This document shows positions 34,448 to 42,990 of a stretch of 64,000 nucleotides of DNA, one piece after another (within the stretch, counting starts at the first letter, position 1; every line of letters starts with the position of its first letter). The stretch covers positions 62,001 through 126,000 of the forward strand of contig NZ_KZ983990.1 in assembly GCF_003569785.1 (NCBI RefSeq). Direction: 5' to 3'. This DNA is from Leucobacter sp. wl10. GTDB lineage: Bacteria; Actinomycetota; Actinomycetes; Actinomycetales; Microbacteriaceae. A program made the translations under genes and the position numbers. The notes beneath the pieces are model-generated. The model worked only from the letters and a program-made list of their open reading frames with translations, was not told the DNA's origin and did no database searches.

Positions 34448-34462
34448 GTTCATCTAACGAAC
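34448..34462. promoter_or_regulatory. IclR-type operator upstream of the betaine importer operon
   Basis: The 15-mer GTTCATCTAACGAAC lies 82 bp upstream of the ProV start at 34366. Six of its seven base pairs fit the palindrome GTTCrTT/AACGAAC. It matches the site at 41792 in all but two bases. Confidence 0.65.
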
Positions 34463-34567
34463 ACTAATCGTTATCTCGAAGATATCTTGAACTGGGCAAT
34501 CCTCGAGTGATCTCCTGGGTTGATCCTCGCCCTGCCGTAATGCCGAGCAGAGTCACTGATCGATGAC

Positions 34568-34582
34568 GTTCATAAAACGAAC
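34568..34582. promoter_or_regulatory. Second IclR-type operator copy upstream of the importer
   Basis: The 15-mer GTTCATAAAACGAAC is centred 120 bp from the copy at 34455, i.e. a spacing that could allow looping. The 298-bp stretch 34367-34664 holds both copies and no gene. The MFS gene ends at 34665, so only the importer operon can be controlled from here. Confidence 0.65.
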
Positions 34583-34664
34583 TCCAAGATCATTTCTGCG
34601 ACTGTTTCCGGCCTCCAAGCGAGGCTCACGAGCAGCGCGCAGCGCACGGGCACCGCCGTCGTCG

Positions 34665-36152
34665 CTAGTGCCCGACCACGATCCTGAGCGGCATGGTGCG
34701 CGTATCGATGTTCGGGTTGGTGTCCTGCCGGGCGACCAGCGCCTCGGCCTCCTCGCGGCTCTCGACCACCGGAACGGAGCCGAGCAGCGGACGCCGCGCC
34801 GACTCCCGCATCTTCCAGATCGCGAAGAGCGCGATCGCCGAGAAGAACATCACGTAGAACGCCGGCGCGAACGCGTTGCCGGTGCCGTTCAGCAGCATCT
34901 GGCTGAACAGCGGGGTCGTACCGCCGAACGCCGAGATCGCGACGTTGTGAGTGAAACCGACGCAGCCGTAGCGCGACGCGGTGGGGAAGAGCTCCGACAT
35001 GACGGCACCCGTGTTCGCCAGGAACATCGCGCTGGGCACCGAAAGCATGAAGAGCACGACGTAGGGCGACCATGCCGTCCCGCTCTGCGCCAGCGCGAAC
35101 GCGGGGATGAGCAGGACGAGGTTGCCGATCGCGGCCATGTAGTAGATGGGTCTGCGCCCGATCTTGTCCGCCCACGCTCCGAAGAACGGGATGAGGATGG
35201 CCTGCAGCACGAGAACGAGAACCGCAGCCAGCGCCGTCTGCGACGCTTGGACGCCGGCCTCCACCTCGATGTACGTCGGCATGTAACTCGTGAGCATGTA
35301 CGAGGCCGAGCCATCGGCCGCGATCAGTGCGATGCCGACGAGGATCGCCGGCCAGTGCCGACGGAGGATGCCTGACAGCCCCTGGCGCACGAACAGCGGA
35401 TCGATGTCCTTGCCGGCCGCATGTTCTTCCACGTGCTCCGCGAGTTCGAACGCCGGCGACTCGGGGATCCGGCTGCGGAACGCGATCGCCAGGAGGCCGA
35501 GCGGCAGCGCGATGAGGAACGGGATGCGCCAGGCGCCGTCCTGCATCGCCGTTTCGCCCCACGCCGAGGTCGACCACGCCGTCGTCAGAGCTACCATGCC
35601 GGCGCCGCCCGCGAACCCGAGCATCGATCCGGAATTGAGCAGAGCGGTCATGAAGCCTCGGCGCTTGTCGGGCGAGAACTCGGCGATGTAGGTGGCCGCC
35701 CCGGAGTACTCGCCGCCCGTCGAGAAGCCCTGCATCATCTTGAGCAGATACAGCGGAATGATGACCCACAGCCCCACCTGCTCTGCCGTCGGCAAGCAGC
35801 CGATCAGCGTCGTCGCAGCGGCCATGAGGGCGATGGTGAAGAAGAGCATCTTGCGGCGCCCGACTTTGTCGCCGAGCGGGCCGAGGATCATGCCGCCGAG
35901 AGGACGCACGATGAACGAGACCGCGAAGCCGAGCAGCGTGACGACGAGGCCCATCGACTGGCTCAAGCCCGCGGTGAACACCGAGGTCATGGTGACGGCG
36001 AGGTAGCCGTAGACACCGATGTCGTACCACTCGATGAAGTTGCCGACACCGGCGCCGATCTGCGCCCGGTTCAGCTCCTTCCTGTCCGAGATGATGATGT
36101 CGCCGACTTCGAGCCTGCGGGGGGATTCGGCAACTGACTGTGTTTCAGACAA
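34665..36152 (-). CDS. MFS transporter, metabolite:H+ symporter (MHS) family
   Basis: A 495-residue transporter with 12 membrane segments. The N-terminal GVGNFIEWYDIGVYGYLA is the MHS signature, followed by LGDKVGRRKMLF (loop 2-3 motif) and EYSGAATYIAEFSPDKRRGF in the loop between segments 4 and 5. These proteins import aromatic acids, betaines or dicarboxylates. Start is TTG 36152, with GAAAGAAGA upstream; no ATG occurs ahead of the first membrane segment. It is the last gene of the catabolic operon, 68 bp after the FAH gene. Confidence 0.9.
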   Translation of the reverse strand: MSETQSVAESPRRLEVGDIIISDRKELNRAQIGAGVGNFIEWYDIGVYGYLAVTMTSVFTAGLSQSMGLVVTLLGFAVSFIVRPLGGMILGPLGDKVGRRKMLFFTIALMAAATTLIGCLPTAEQVGLWVIIPLYLLKMMQGFSTGGEYSGAATYIAEFSPDKRRGFMTALLNSGSMLGFAGGAGMVALTTAWSTSAWGETAMQDGAWRIPFLIALPLGLLAIAFRSRIPESPAFELAEHVEEHAAGKDIDPLFVRQGLSGILRRHWPAILVGIALIAADGSASYMLTSYMPTYIEVEAGVQASQTALAAVLVLVLQAILIPFFGAWADKIGRRPIYYMAAIGNLVLLIPAFALAQSGTAWSPYVVLFMLSVPSAMFLANTGAVMSELFPTASRYGCVGFTHNVAISAFGGTTPLFSQMLLNGTGNAFAPAFYVMFFSAIALFAIWKMRESARRPLLGSVPVVESREEAEALVARQDTNPNIDTRTMPLRIVVGH

Positions 36153-36220
36153 CGTCGTCTTCTTTCTTCGATGAATCGGGATGGTATGGGCGACGCCCAG
36201 AAATGAGGAGTTGGTGGACT

Positions 36221-37075
36221 TCAGTCGGGCGAGGCGACGAACGTCTGCTCGAGCTCGCCGATGCCCTCGACCCAGGTGCGCACGCGTTCGCCGGGTCGCA
36301 GGAACCGCTGGGGTTCGCGCCCGACTCCGACGCCCTCGGGCGTGCCGGTGAAGAGCAGATCGCCCGGCAGTAGCGTGAGCGTCTTCGACAGCTCCGCCAC
36401 CAGCTCGGGGATCGGCATGATCAGGTCCGAGGTGCGTCCGAACTGCACCTCTTCGCCGTCGATCTCGCAGCCGAGCGCGATGTCGTCTCGGTCGGCGAAC
36501 TCGTCGGCGGTCACAAGCCAGGGGCCAGTGGGAGCGAAGCCCGGCAAGGACTTGCCCAGGCTGAACTGCGGGGCGGGCGGGCGCAGCTGCGCCGTTCGCT
36601 CCGAGAAGTCGTTGCCGACGGTGAGGCCCGCGACGTGGTCCCAGGCGTCCTCGACCGCGACGTGCCGGGCCGAACGGCCGATCACGGCGACGAGCTCGAC
36701 CTCCCAGTCGACCGTGCCGCCACGCGGCAGCTCCACGGTGGTCACCGGGCCGGTGAGCGCGCTGCAGAACTTGGTGAAGACGGGCGGCAGCCCGTCCGGC
36801 GCGTCGAAACCGGCCTCGCTCGCGTGAGCGCGGTAGTTCAGCCCGAAGGCGAAGACCTGCGTGGGCTCGGGCGACGGGGGCCCGAGCAGATGCGGATCGA
36901 ACGACTCGACCGGTCCGGGCTCCGAGCTCCTCGCCCACACGAGGAATTCGGACCACAGCGCATACACCGCCCGCGGCTCGGGACCGAAGCGGCCGCCGGA
37001 CGCGCGGTGCACATCGACACCGGCACCCGGCCCGATCACGATCGTCGTGCGACCGCCGACGTTTGCGAGTCTCAT
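36221..37075 (-). CDS. Fumarylacetoacetate hydrolase (FAH) family protein
   Basis: A 284-residue FAH-fold enzyme. The family core is present: GLNYRAHASEAG, PVFTKFCSALTGP, a metal-binding DWEVELVAVIG (E.E..D equivalents) and the GNDFSERTAQ block with SLGKSLPGFAPTGPW. LLFTGTPEGVGVG closes the active site. Members cleave or decarboxylate beta-diketo acids or 2-oxo-enoates, for example HpcE-type decarboxylases. In this operon it likely acts on the ring-opened intermediate before or after the hydratase. ATG 37075. Confidence 0.92.
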   Translation of the reverse strand: MRLANVGGRTTIVIGPGAGVDVHRASGGRFGPEPRAVYALWSEFLVWARSSEPGPVESFDPHLLGPPSPEPTQVFAFGLNYRAHASEAGFDAPDGLPPVFTKFCSALTGPVTTVELPRGGTVDWEVELVAVIGRSARHVAVEDAWDHVAGLTVGNDFSERTAQLRPPAPQFSLGKSLPGFAPTGPWLVTADEFADRDDIALGCEIDGEEVQFGRTSDLIMPIPELVAELSKTLTLLPGDLLFTGTPEGVGVGREPQRFLRPGERVRTWVEGIGELEQTFVASPD

Positions 37076-37089
37076 CCGGATCGCTCCGC

Positions 37090-38538
37090 TCAGCGCCCGT
37101 CGACCAGGCGCGGCACCGGGTTGGCGGGATCCTCGCGGAGCTCGTCGGGCAGCAGCCCCTGGGGGAATCCCTGGTAGGCCACGGGGCGCAGGAAACGGTC
37201 GATGGCGGCGGTGCCGACCGAGGTCGAACCGCTGGCCGTCGAGGCCGGGTACGGCCCGCCGTGCTGTTGCGCGTAGGTCACCGAGACGCCCGTGGGCCAC
37301 TGATTCCACAGCACTCGGCCGGCCTTCACCGCGAGCACGTCGACCAGTTCGGCGACGTCGTCGCCCTCCTCCGCCTGGAGCGACGCGGTGAGCTGACCCT
37401 CGAACACCGAGGCGAGCTCCGGGAGCTGCGCCTCGCTGTCGTACTCGACCACGAGCGAGGACGGGCCGAAGCACTCCTCGAGCAGTGCGCCAGGGTTCGC
37501 CAGCACCTCGGCGGCGGAGACGATGTGCAGGATCGGCGACGGCGCCTCCCCGTACGGGTCGAAGCCCGCGTTCACGACCCGGGCACCGCCGGCCTGCAGT
37601 GCGCGCACGGCCTGGACATAGCCCTCCCGGATGCGCTCGTTGAGCATGGCCGCTCCGGCGGGCAGCTCGGCCTCGCGCAGCGCGGCCAGCATCCGGGATC
37701 CCTTCGGCACCAGCACGGTGCCCGGCTTGGTGCAGAACTGCCCCGCGCCCAGCGTGAAGGAGCCGATGAACTCCCGGGCGATGTCGCCTCCTCGCGCCCG
37801 ATCGGCCGCCTCGGTCACGAACACCGGGTTGTTGCTGCCGAGCTCGCCGTAGAAGGGGATCGGATCGGGCCGGCTCTGCGCGAGATCGAACAACGCCCGC
37901 CCGCCCGGGATCGAGCCCGTGAATCCGGCGGCTTTGATACGGCGATCCTGCACGAGCGTGCGTCCGGCGTCAGTGCCGTACACGATGGCGAAGGAGCCCG
38001 CGGGGGCTCCCGCGGCCGACAGCGCCTCGCCGACGACGCGGGCCGTCTCCCGGGAGAGGTCGAGGTGACCGCTGTGCGCCTTCACGACGACCGGGCACCC
38101 CGCGGCGAGCGCCGACGCCGTGTCACCTCCCGCGACCGAGAACGCGAACGGGAAGTTGCTCGCGGAGAAGACCGCGACGGGCCCGAGCGGGATGTGCGTG
38201 CGGCGCAGGTCGGGACGGGGCGCGCCCATCGGCCACTCCGGTTCTGCGTGGTCGATGCGCGCGTCGAGGTACCGGCCGTCGACGGCCGTCTCCGCGAAGA
38301 TGCGCAGCTGGAACGTGGTGCGCTTCAGCTCGCCGCGCAGCCGCGCCTCGGGCAGGTTGGTTTCACGCCGGCCGATGGGCACGAGGGCATCGGCCTCGGC
38401 GTCGAGCGCATCCGCGACCGCGGTGAGGTAGGCGGCCCGTGCGAACCGGTCGCCGCGTCGCAGCTCGCCGGCCGCCCGTTCGGCGGCGGCGAGGATCCCC
38501 TCGAGCTCGGCCGCGCCGGTTGCTTGCACTTCACTCAT
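37090..38538 (-). CDS. Aldehyde dehydrogenase, 2-oxoglutarate-semialdehyde type
   Basis: A 482-residue NAD(P)+-dependent aldehyde dehydrogenase. PVAVFSASNFPFAFSVAGGD, the glycine motif FTGSIPGGR, the catalytic Glu in PFYGELGSNNPVFV and the catalytic Cys in TLGAGQFCTKPG are all intact and match the alpha-ketoglutarate-semialdehyde dehydrogenase group. It probably oxidises a semialdehyde produced in the ring-opening pathway. GGAGGAG precedes ATG 38538. It is 14 bp upstream of the FAH gene. Confidence 0.93.
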   Translation of the reverse strand: MSEVQATGAAELEGILAAAERAAGELRRGDRFARAAYLTAVADALDAEADALVPIGRRETNLPEARLRGELKRTTFQLRIFAETAVDGRYLDARIDHAEPEWPMGAPRPDLRRTHIPLGPVAVFSASNFPFAFSVAGGDTASALAAGCPVVVKAHSGHLDLSRETARVVGEALSAAGAPAGSFAIVYGTDAGRTLVQDRRIKAAGFTGSIPGGRALFDLAQSRPDPIPFYGELGSNNPVFVTEAADRARGGDIAREFIGSFTLGAGQFCTKPGTVLVPKGSRMLAALREAELPAGAAMLNERIREGYVQAVRALQAGGARVVNAGFDPYGEAPSPILHIVSAAEVLANPGALLEECFGPSSLVVEYDSEAQLPELASVFEGQLTASLQAEEGDDVAELVDVLAVKAGRVLWNQWPTGVSVTYAQQHGGPYPASTASGSTSVGTAAIDRFLRPVAYQGFPQGLLPDELREDPANPVPRLVDGR

Positions 38539-38579
38539 TGTTCGTGCTCCTCCTGAATAACATGTGCTCTGCGTATCGG

Positions 38580-39368
38580 CTACTTCGCCGCGTACTCGAA
38601 ACCGACGTCGCCCCAGCCGACGAAGGTGCCGGTGACCTTCGTGCCCGGTTCCAACCGCTCCGCCGCGAGACAGCTGCCCGGCAGGATGAAGTCGCCGGCG
38701 CGGAAGGCGATGCCGTACTCCGCCACGCGGCGGCACAGCCAGGCGATGGCCGACACCGGGTTGCCGTAGATCGCCGAGGTGTTGCCCCGGGCGACGACCT
38801 CGCCGTCGTAGCGGATCTCGCCGTGGGTGTCGGCGAGATCCACTTCGCTGAGCTTGCGGGGCTTCGCACCGGTGATGACTCCGCCCACAGAGCCGCCGTC
38901 CGCGATGGTGTCGAGGATGCCGATGTTCCAGTCCCTGACGCGGGAGTCGATGATCTCGATCGCCGGAAGCACGTAGTCGGTCGCCGAGACCACCTCGAAG
39001 GGGGTCACGTTCGGCCCGCCGAGGTCGGTCTTCAGCACGAAGGCGGGCTCGAGCTCCACGAAGGGCGCGATGAACTCGTCTCCGGGGATACGCAGGTTCT
39101 CGGGGTAGAACTGGCTGGCGAGCAGCGGGCCGTAATCCGGCTCGTCGACGCCGAACTTGTCCTGCATCGCCTTGGCGATGTTGCCCAGCTTGAAGCCGAC
39201 CTGGCGGTCGCCCTCCCGCTCTCGACGTCGCACGACCTCCTGGGCGACGCGAAGAGCGTCGAGCGGGGTGTCGCCCTGCCCGCCCGATCCGATGAGCGTG
39301 TCGACGGGAGTGCGGGTGCGCTTCGCCTCGATCAGCGTGTCGGCGATCTCGTTGACGTTGATCGTCAT
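38580..39368 (-). CDS. 2-Keto-4-pentenoate / 2-oxohept-3-enedioate hydratase
   Basis: A 262-residue hydratase of the MhpD/HpcG family. Motifs in order are QVGFKLGNIAKAMQDKFGVD, EPDYGPLLASQFY, FVELEPAFVLKTDLGG and GAxSxxxExDLA-like GAKPRKLSEVDLADTHGE, ending in GTFVGWGDVGFEYA. The enzyme adds water to a 2-oxo-4-enoate to give a 4-hydroxy-2-oxo acid, the substrate of HpcH-type aldolases such as the one encoded at 42149. It is 10 bp from the SnoaL-like gene. Confidence 0.92.
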   Translation of the reverse strand: MTINVNEIADTLIEAKRTRTPVDTLIGSGGQGDTPLDALRVAQEVVRRREREGDRQVGFKLGNIAKAMQDKFGVDEPDYGPLLASQFYPENLRIPGDEFIAPFVELEPAFVLKTDLGGPNVTPFEVVSATDYVLPAIEIIDSRVRDWNIGILDTIADGGSVGGVITGAKPRKLSEVDLADTHGEIRYDGEVVARGNTSAIYGNPVSAIAWLCRRVAEYGIAFRAGDFILPGSCLAAERLEPGTKVTGTFVGWGDVGFEYAAK

Positions 39369-39378
39369 ATCCGGCCCC

Positions 39379-39804
39379 CTACGCCTGCTTCGACGCGGTG
39401 CCGAGGTGGACGATCTTCATCGAGGAGAGCATGTCGCGCGGGTCCCAGATAGTGCTCTCCTCGAGGATCCTGCCGTGGGCGTGCTTGATGAACGACGCAC
39501 CCGCGACCTTCACGGTGCGGCCGGTGGGCGGCACGCCCATGTACTCGCCCGTGTGGGTGCCGACGCCCTGCCAGTGGATCGCGATCATCTCGTTATCCTC
39601 CACGGCGTGCAGAATCTCGAGGTGGTAGTCGCTGAACGCGGCGTGCGACGACTCGATCTGCTTGACGAGGTCCTCGATGCCCTCATCGCCCGACTTGGTG
39701 TGACGGACGTAACCGGGTGCGACGATCTCCTCGAACGCCGCGGTCTCTCCGTCGCCCCAGGCACGCACCCAGGCGGCCGCGACGTTTGCCAGCATCGTGC
39801 TCAT
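39379..39804 (-). CDS. SnoaL-like ester cyclase family protein
   Basis: A 141-residue alpha+beta-barrel protein of the SnoaL/NTF2 fold. The diagnostic features are FEEIVAPGYVRHTK near the N-terminus and WQGVGTHTGEYMGVPPTGRT with KVAGASFIKHAHGRILEEST. Many such proteins catalyse cyclisation, hydrolysis or isomerisation of small intermediates. In this operon it may isomerise or hydrolyse the product of the flavin monooxygenase; that is only context. It overlaps the flavin reductase gene by 4 bp. Confidence 0.85.
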   Translation of the reverse strand: MSTMLANVAAAWVRAWGDGETAAFEEIVAPGYVRHTKSGDEGIEDLVKQIESSHAAFSDYHLEILHAVEDNEMIAIHWQGVGTHTGEYMGVPPTGRTVKVAGASFIKHAHGRILEESTIWDPRDMLSSMKIVHLGTASKQA

Positions 39805-40355
39805 GCTTGCGTCTCCTCTGCAATCGGCTTGGGGGCGGGGGCAGGCTTATCCCATTCGTCGAACTCGCCGAACTTGCCTCCGCGGAAGATGAGTGCTTCG
39901 CCGCTACCGATCTCCATGCCGGTGATCGTGGCGACGATGATGTAGTGATCGCCGGCAACGACCTCGTAGAGGACGTTGCAGTCGAGCCAGGCCGTCGACC
40001 CCGGCAGACGGGGATTGCCGTGGGGGCCCGCCTCGTAATCGAGCCCGTCGAACTTATCGACGCCTCGCCGCGAGAGCGCCCGGCACACCGGCAGTTGCTC
40101 GGTCGACAGGATGTTCGCGGTGAAGTTCTCGAGTGTGCGGATGGTCGGCCAGGTGCTCGAACCCTTGTCGACCGAGAACGCCGCGAGCGGCGGGTCGATC
40201 GAGAGCGACTGGAAGGTGCCGACGACGAAACCGACGGGCTTGCCCTCGGTCGACGTGCCGGTGATCGCCGTGACCCCGGTGGGCAGCAGGCCGAACACCT
40301 GCCGATAGTCCATGGGATCGATCGAGCCGTCCTCGGCTACGGTGATTGCGTTCAT
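39801..40355 (-). CDS. Flavin reductase (NADH:FMN oxidoreductase) partner of the monooxygenase
   Basis: A 184-residue flavin reductase of the HpaC/NtaB class. LPTGVTAITGTSTEGKPVGF, VVGTFQSLSIDPPLAAFSVD and a FTANILSTEQLPVCRALSRRGVDKFD block mark the FMN-binding split barrel. TAWLDCNVLYEVVAGDHYIIVATI supplies the terminal strands. It should supply reduced FMN to the LLM monooxygenase encoded 30 bp upstream, a standard two-component arrangement. Confidence 0.93.
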   Translation of the reverse strand: MNAITVAEDGSIDPMDYRQVFGLLPTGVTAITGTSTEGKPVGFVVGTFQSLSIDPPLAAFSVDKGSSTWPTIRTLENFTANILSTEQLPVCRALSRRGVDKFDGLDYEAGPHGNPRLPGSTAWLDCNVLYEVVAGDHYIIVATITGMEIGSGEALIFRGGKFGEFDEWDKPAPAPKPIAEETQA

Positions 40356-40385
40356 TGCTGGAAGATAAGCCTCTCTGCTCGTGAT

Positions 40386-41762
40386 TCAGCGACTGAAGTT
40401 GCTGCGGTACTGGGCACCCGGGTGGTCGTCGGGCAGATGGGCGTTGCCCGCGCCGAAGAGGTTCTCGCGAAGGGTGCCCTCGTTCGGCGACGTCCGCATG
40501 GAACCGCGCTTCTGCAGCTCGGGGACGACGAAATCGGTGAAGTCCTTGATGTCCTGATACTTGACGGCGTGGGCGATGTTGAAACCGTCGATGCCGGTCT
40601 CCCGCACCCACGACTCGAGTTCGGCGGCGCACGTCTCGGGGCCTCCCACGATGACGGGGGAGGTTCCGCCGATCCCGATGTACTCGGCGATGTCGCGCGG
40701 CGTCCACACCTTGTCGGGGTCCATCTTCGTGAACACGTCGAGCATGGTCTGCGTGCCCTCGATCTTCATGTCTTTCAACGGCACGTCGGGGTCGAGTTGG
40801 CTCATATCCATGCCGGTCCAACCGCTGTAACGGGCCATGGCCCCATCGTATGAGACGTACGAGAGATACTCCTCGTACTTCTTCTGCGCCTCCTCATCGG
40901 TAGCCGCGCTGATGACCGTGATCATCTGGAGCACGGCGACGCTGTCCGGGCGCCGGCCGGCCTCCACGGCTGCGGCCCGCAGGTTGTCCACCCACTTCTT
41001 GAGGCCCGGCTTGGTCGTCGAGTTCATGAATACGGCCTCGGCCGTCGCAGCTGCGAACTTCACGCCTCGGCTCGAACCTCCGGCCTGGAAGATCACGGGG
41101 GTGCGCTGCGGCGAGGGCTCGCAGAGATGGATGCCGGGAACGGAGAAGCTCTCGCCCGCGTGGTGGATCTCGTGCACCTTCGACGGATCCGCGTACACGC
41201 CGCCGGACTTGTCGTTCACGGCCGCGTCGTCCTCCCAAGAACCCTCCCAGAGCTTGAGACAGACGTCGACGAACTCCTCGGCGTGGGTGTAGCGGTCGGT
41301 GTGCGAGCGCTGCCGCTCAGCGCTGTGATTGCGCGCCGCGCTGTTGGAGTAGGAGTTGACGACGTTCCACCCGATGCGCCCGTCGGTGAGATGATCGAGC
41401 GTGCTGAACTTGCGCGCGACCGTGTAGGGCTGCTCATAGGCCGTCGACGTCGTGACGCCGAAGCCGAGGTGCTTCGTTGCCGCAGCCATCGCCGGGATCA
41501 GGTACGCGGGATCGTTGGCCGGGATCTGCGCCGCGTCGCGCAGAGCCTCATCCGCGTTGCCCCGGTAGAGGTCGTGGTAGCCGATGTTATCCGCGAAGAA
41601 GATGCCGTCGAAGCCGGCCTCTTCGAGCAGCCGCGCGTACTCGACCCAGTACTCGACGTTCTTGTACTCAGCGCCTCGGTCCGCAGGGTGGCGCCAGAGC
41701 CCGGCCGAGAGGTGGGCCGGGCCCGAGAAGTCGAAGGCGAAGAGCTTCATCTGCTGAGCCAA
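40386..41762 (-). CDS. LLM-class flavin-dependent monooxygenase (NtaA/SnaA/DszA family)
   Basis: A 458-residue FMNH2-dependent monooxygenase of the bacterial luciferase superfamily. AEYKNVEYWVEYARLLEEAG, FFADNIGYHDLYRG, TSTAYEQPYTVARKFSTLDH and the signature GRIGWNVVNSYSNSAARN are those of NtaA, SnaA, DszA and TgnA-like proteins, which oxygenate N- or S-heterocycles or amines. TTG 41762 is chosen, because AAAGGAG lies 8 nt before it; ATG 41750 is an alternative. It is the first gene of the operon, and two palindromes lie just upstream. Confidence 0.93.
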   Translation of the reverse strand: MAQQMKLFAFDFSGPAHLSAGLWRHPADRGAEYKNVEYWVEYARLLEEAGFDGIFFADNIGYHDLYRGNADEALRDAAQIPANDPAYLIPAMAAATKHLGFGVTTSTAYEQPYTVARKFSTLDHLTDGRIGWNVVNSYSNSAARNHSAERQRSHTDRYTHAEEFVDVCLKLWEGSWEDDAAVNDKSGGVYADPSKVHEIHHAGESFSVPGIHLCEPSPQRTPVIFQAGGSSRGVKFAAATAEAVFMNSTTKPGLKKWVDNLRAAAVEAGRRPDSVAVLQMITVISAATDEEAQKKYEEYLSYVSYDGAMARYSGWTGMDMSQLDPDVPLKDMKIEGTQTMLDVFTKMDPDKVWTPRDIAEYIGIGGTSPVIVGGPETCAAELESWVRETGIDGFNIAHAVKYQDIKDFTDFVVPELQKRGSMRTSPNEGTLRENLFGAGNAHLPDDHPGAQYRSNFSR

Positions 41763-41791
41763 TGTGGTCACTCCTTTGTGTCGCGCAAAAC

Positions 41792-41806
41792 GTTCATTCA
41801 ACGAAC
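41792..41806. promoter_or_regulatory. IclR-type operator, monooxygenase promoter side
   Basis: The 15-mer GTTCATTCAACGAAC is the best copy of the recurring palindrome, 30 bp before the monooxygenase start. A weaker copy, GTTCATTTACTGACC, follows at 41812-41826, so two sites lie on one DNA face about two helical turns apart. The 386-bp divergent promoter 41763-42148 holds no gene. Confidence 0.7.
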
Positions 41807-41989
41807 ATTAGGTTCATTTACTGACCATACATTAAATCCCCGCGACCGCAAGGTCAACTCCTGAATCGAGATTCTTTGCATCGCTCGGGAGGGATCCGGT
41901 CATTCTGCTCCTCAGAGCAGCTCGGTACGGTATCGTCTTGACAGGCAAACCCGCTGGGGTATTGTTGGAGTTCAGTCAATGATCTAATC

Positions 41990-42004
41990 GTTCGTTTACT
42001 GAGT
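41990..42004. promoter_or_regulatory. IclR-type operator, aldolase promoter side
   Basis: The 15-mer GTTCGTTTACTGAGT has a perfect left half-site and a weak right half. It lies 145 bp before the aldolase start, in the same divergent promoter as the copies at 41792 and 41812. Confidence 0.5.
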
Positions 42005-42148
42005 TTCTCAGGCGTGAGAAGCGGTATCGTGGCCGCTAAGGCGGGCATCGTCACCGTGGACATCCGACTCAGATAATCGAAACTGGTATGGGCCGGGCTC
42101 TCGCTCTCGGCTCATCACCGCCTCTCAGCCGAAGGGTCAAACGCAGAG

Positions 42149-42937
42149 ATGCCCGAGTCGCCAGCTCCTCGCTTCGGGGCGTGGATCACCTTGGACTCAT
42201 CGGTCATGGCCGAGCAAGTGGCCCGTCTCGGCTTCGACTTCGTGGTCGTCGACGGCCAGCACGGCATGCTCGGCTACTCCGAGCTGCGCGACGCCCTCAT
42301 CGCGGTCACCGCGGGCGGCTGCCCCCTCCCCGTCGCACGCGTCAGCCGCAACGATCCCGGGGAGATCGGCCGCGTCCTCGACGCCGGCGCTCGCGGTGTC
42401 ATCATCCCGATGGTCGATTCCGGCGAGGAGGCGCGCGCCGCCGCTCACGCCTCCCGGTACGCCACCTCCGGCGGCCGGCGCTCCTACTCTCCCGTGCGGC
42501 ATGGCGAGCACTTCGGCCGGGCTCCCGGCAGCACCGACGCGAACGTACTGGTGCTTCCCATGATCGAGACCCGCGAAGGCCTCGCCGCCCTCGACGAGAT
42601 CCTCGACACCCCGGGCATCGACGGCGTATTCGTCGGGCCCTACGATCTCTCACTCGCTCTCGGCGCGGACATGCCCTTCGAGGAGGGCATCCGCTCGGAG
42701 CTGGAGCAGGCGCTCGCACAGATCCGCGAGGCGGCGAGGCAGCGCGGCAAGATCGCCGGCATCTACTGCGGCACCGGCGAGGCGGCGGCGCAGCGGGCGC
42801 GCGAGGGCTTCACCCTGGTCAACACGTGCCACGACATGAGCGCCGTCCGCGAGGTCATGGGCGGACAGCTCGCCCACGTCGCCGCCCAGGGGCTCTGCGT
42901 CGCCGAGCGCCTCGCCGAAGAGATGCGCGAGCATTGA
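42149..42937 (+). CDS. HpcH/HpaI-family 4-hydroxy-2-oxo-acid aldolase
   Basis: A 262-residue class II pyruvate aldolase. GAWITLDSSVMAEQVARLGF and DFVVVDGQHGMLGYSELRDA include the catalytic His and metal-site context; ARVSRNDPGEIGRVLDAGAR, GVIIPMVDSGEEARAA and the GVFVGPYDLSLALG loop with the metal-binding Asp follow. It should split a 4-hydroxy-2-oxo acid into pyruvate and an aldehyde or semialdehyde. This completes the hydratase-aldolase-dehydrogenase sequence with the divergent operon. ATG 42149 follows AAACGCAGAG. Confidence 0.93.
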   Translation: MPESPAPRFGAWITLDSSVMAEQVARLGFDFVVVDGQHGMLGYSELRDALIAVTAGGCPLPVARVSRNDPGEIGRVLDAGARGVIIPMVDSGEEARAAAHASRYATSGGRRSYSPVRHGEHFGRAPGSTDANVLVLPMIETREGLAALDEILDTPGIDGVFVGPYDLSLALGADMPFEEGIRSELEQALAQIREAARQRGKIAGIYCGTGEAAAQRAREGFTLVNTCHDMSAVREVMGGQLAHVAAQGLCVAERLAEEMREH

Positions 42938-42990
42938 CCGCACCGACACCGTCACCCCCCATCCGGTACACCAGGAAGGACAGCAGAATC

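Noticed and set aside
34477-34490. Palindrome AAGATATCTT near the importer promoter as an additional operator
   Set aside because: It is short, occurs once, and does not match the recurring operator pattern.
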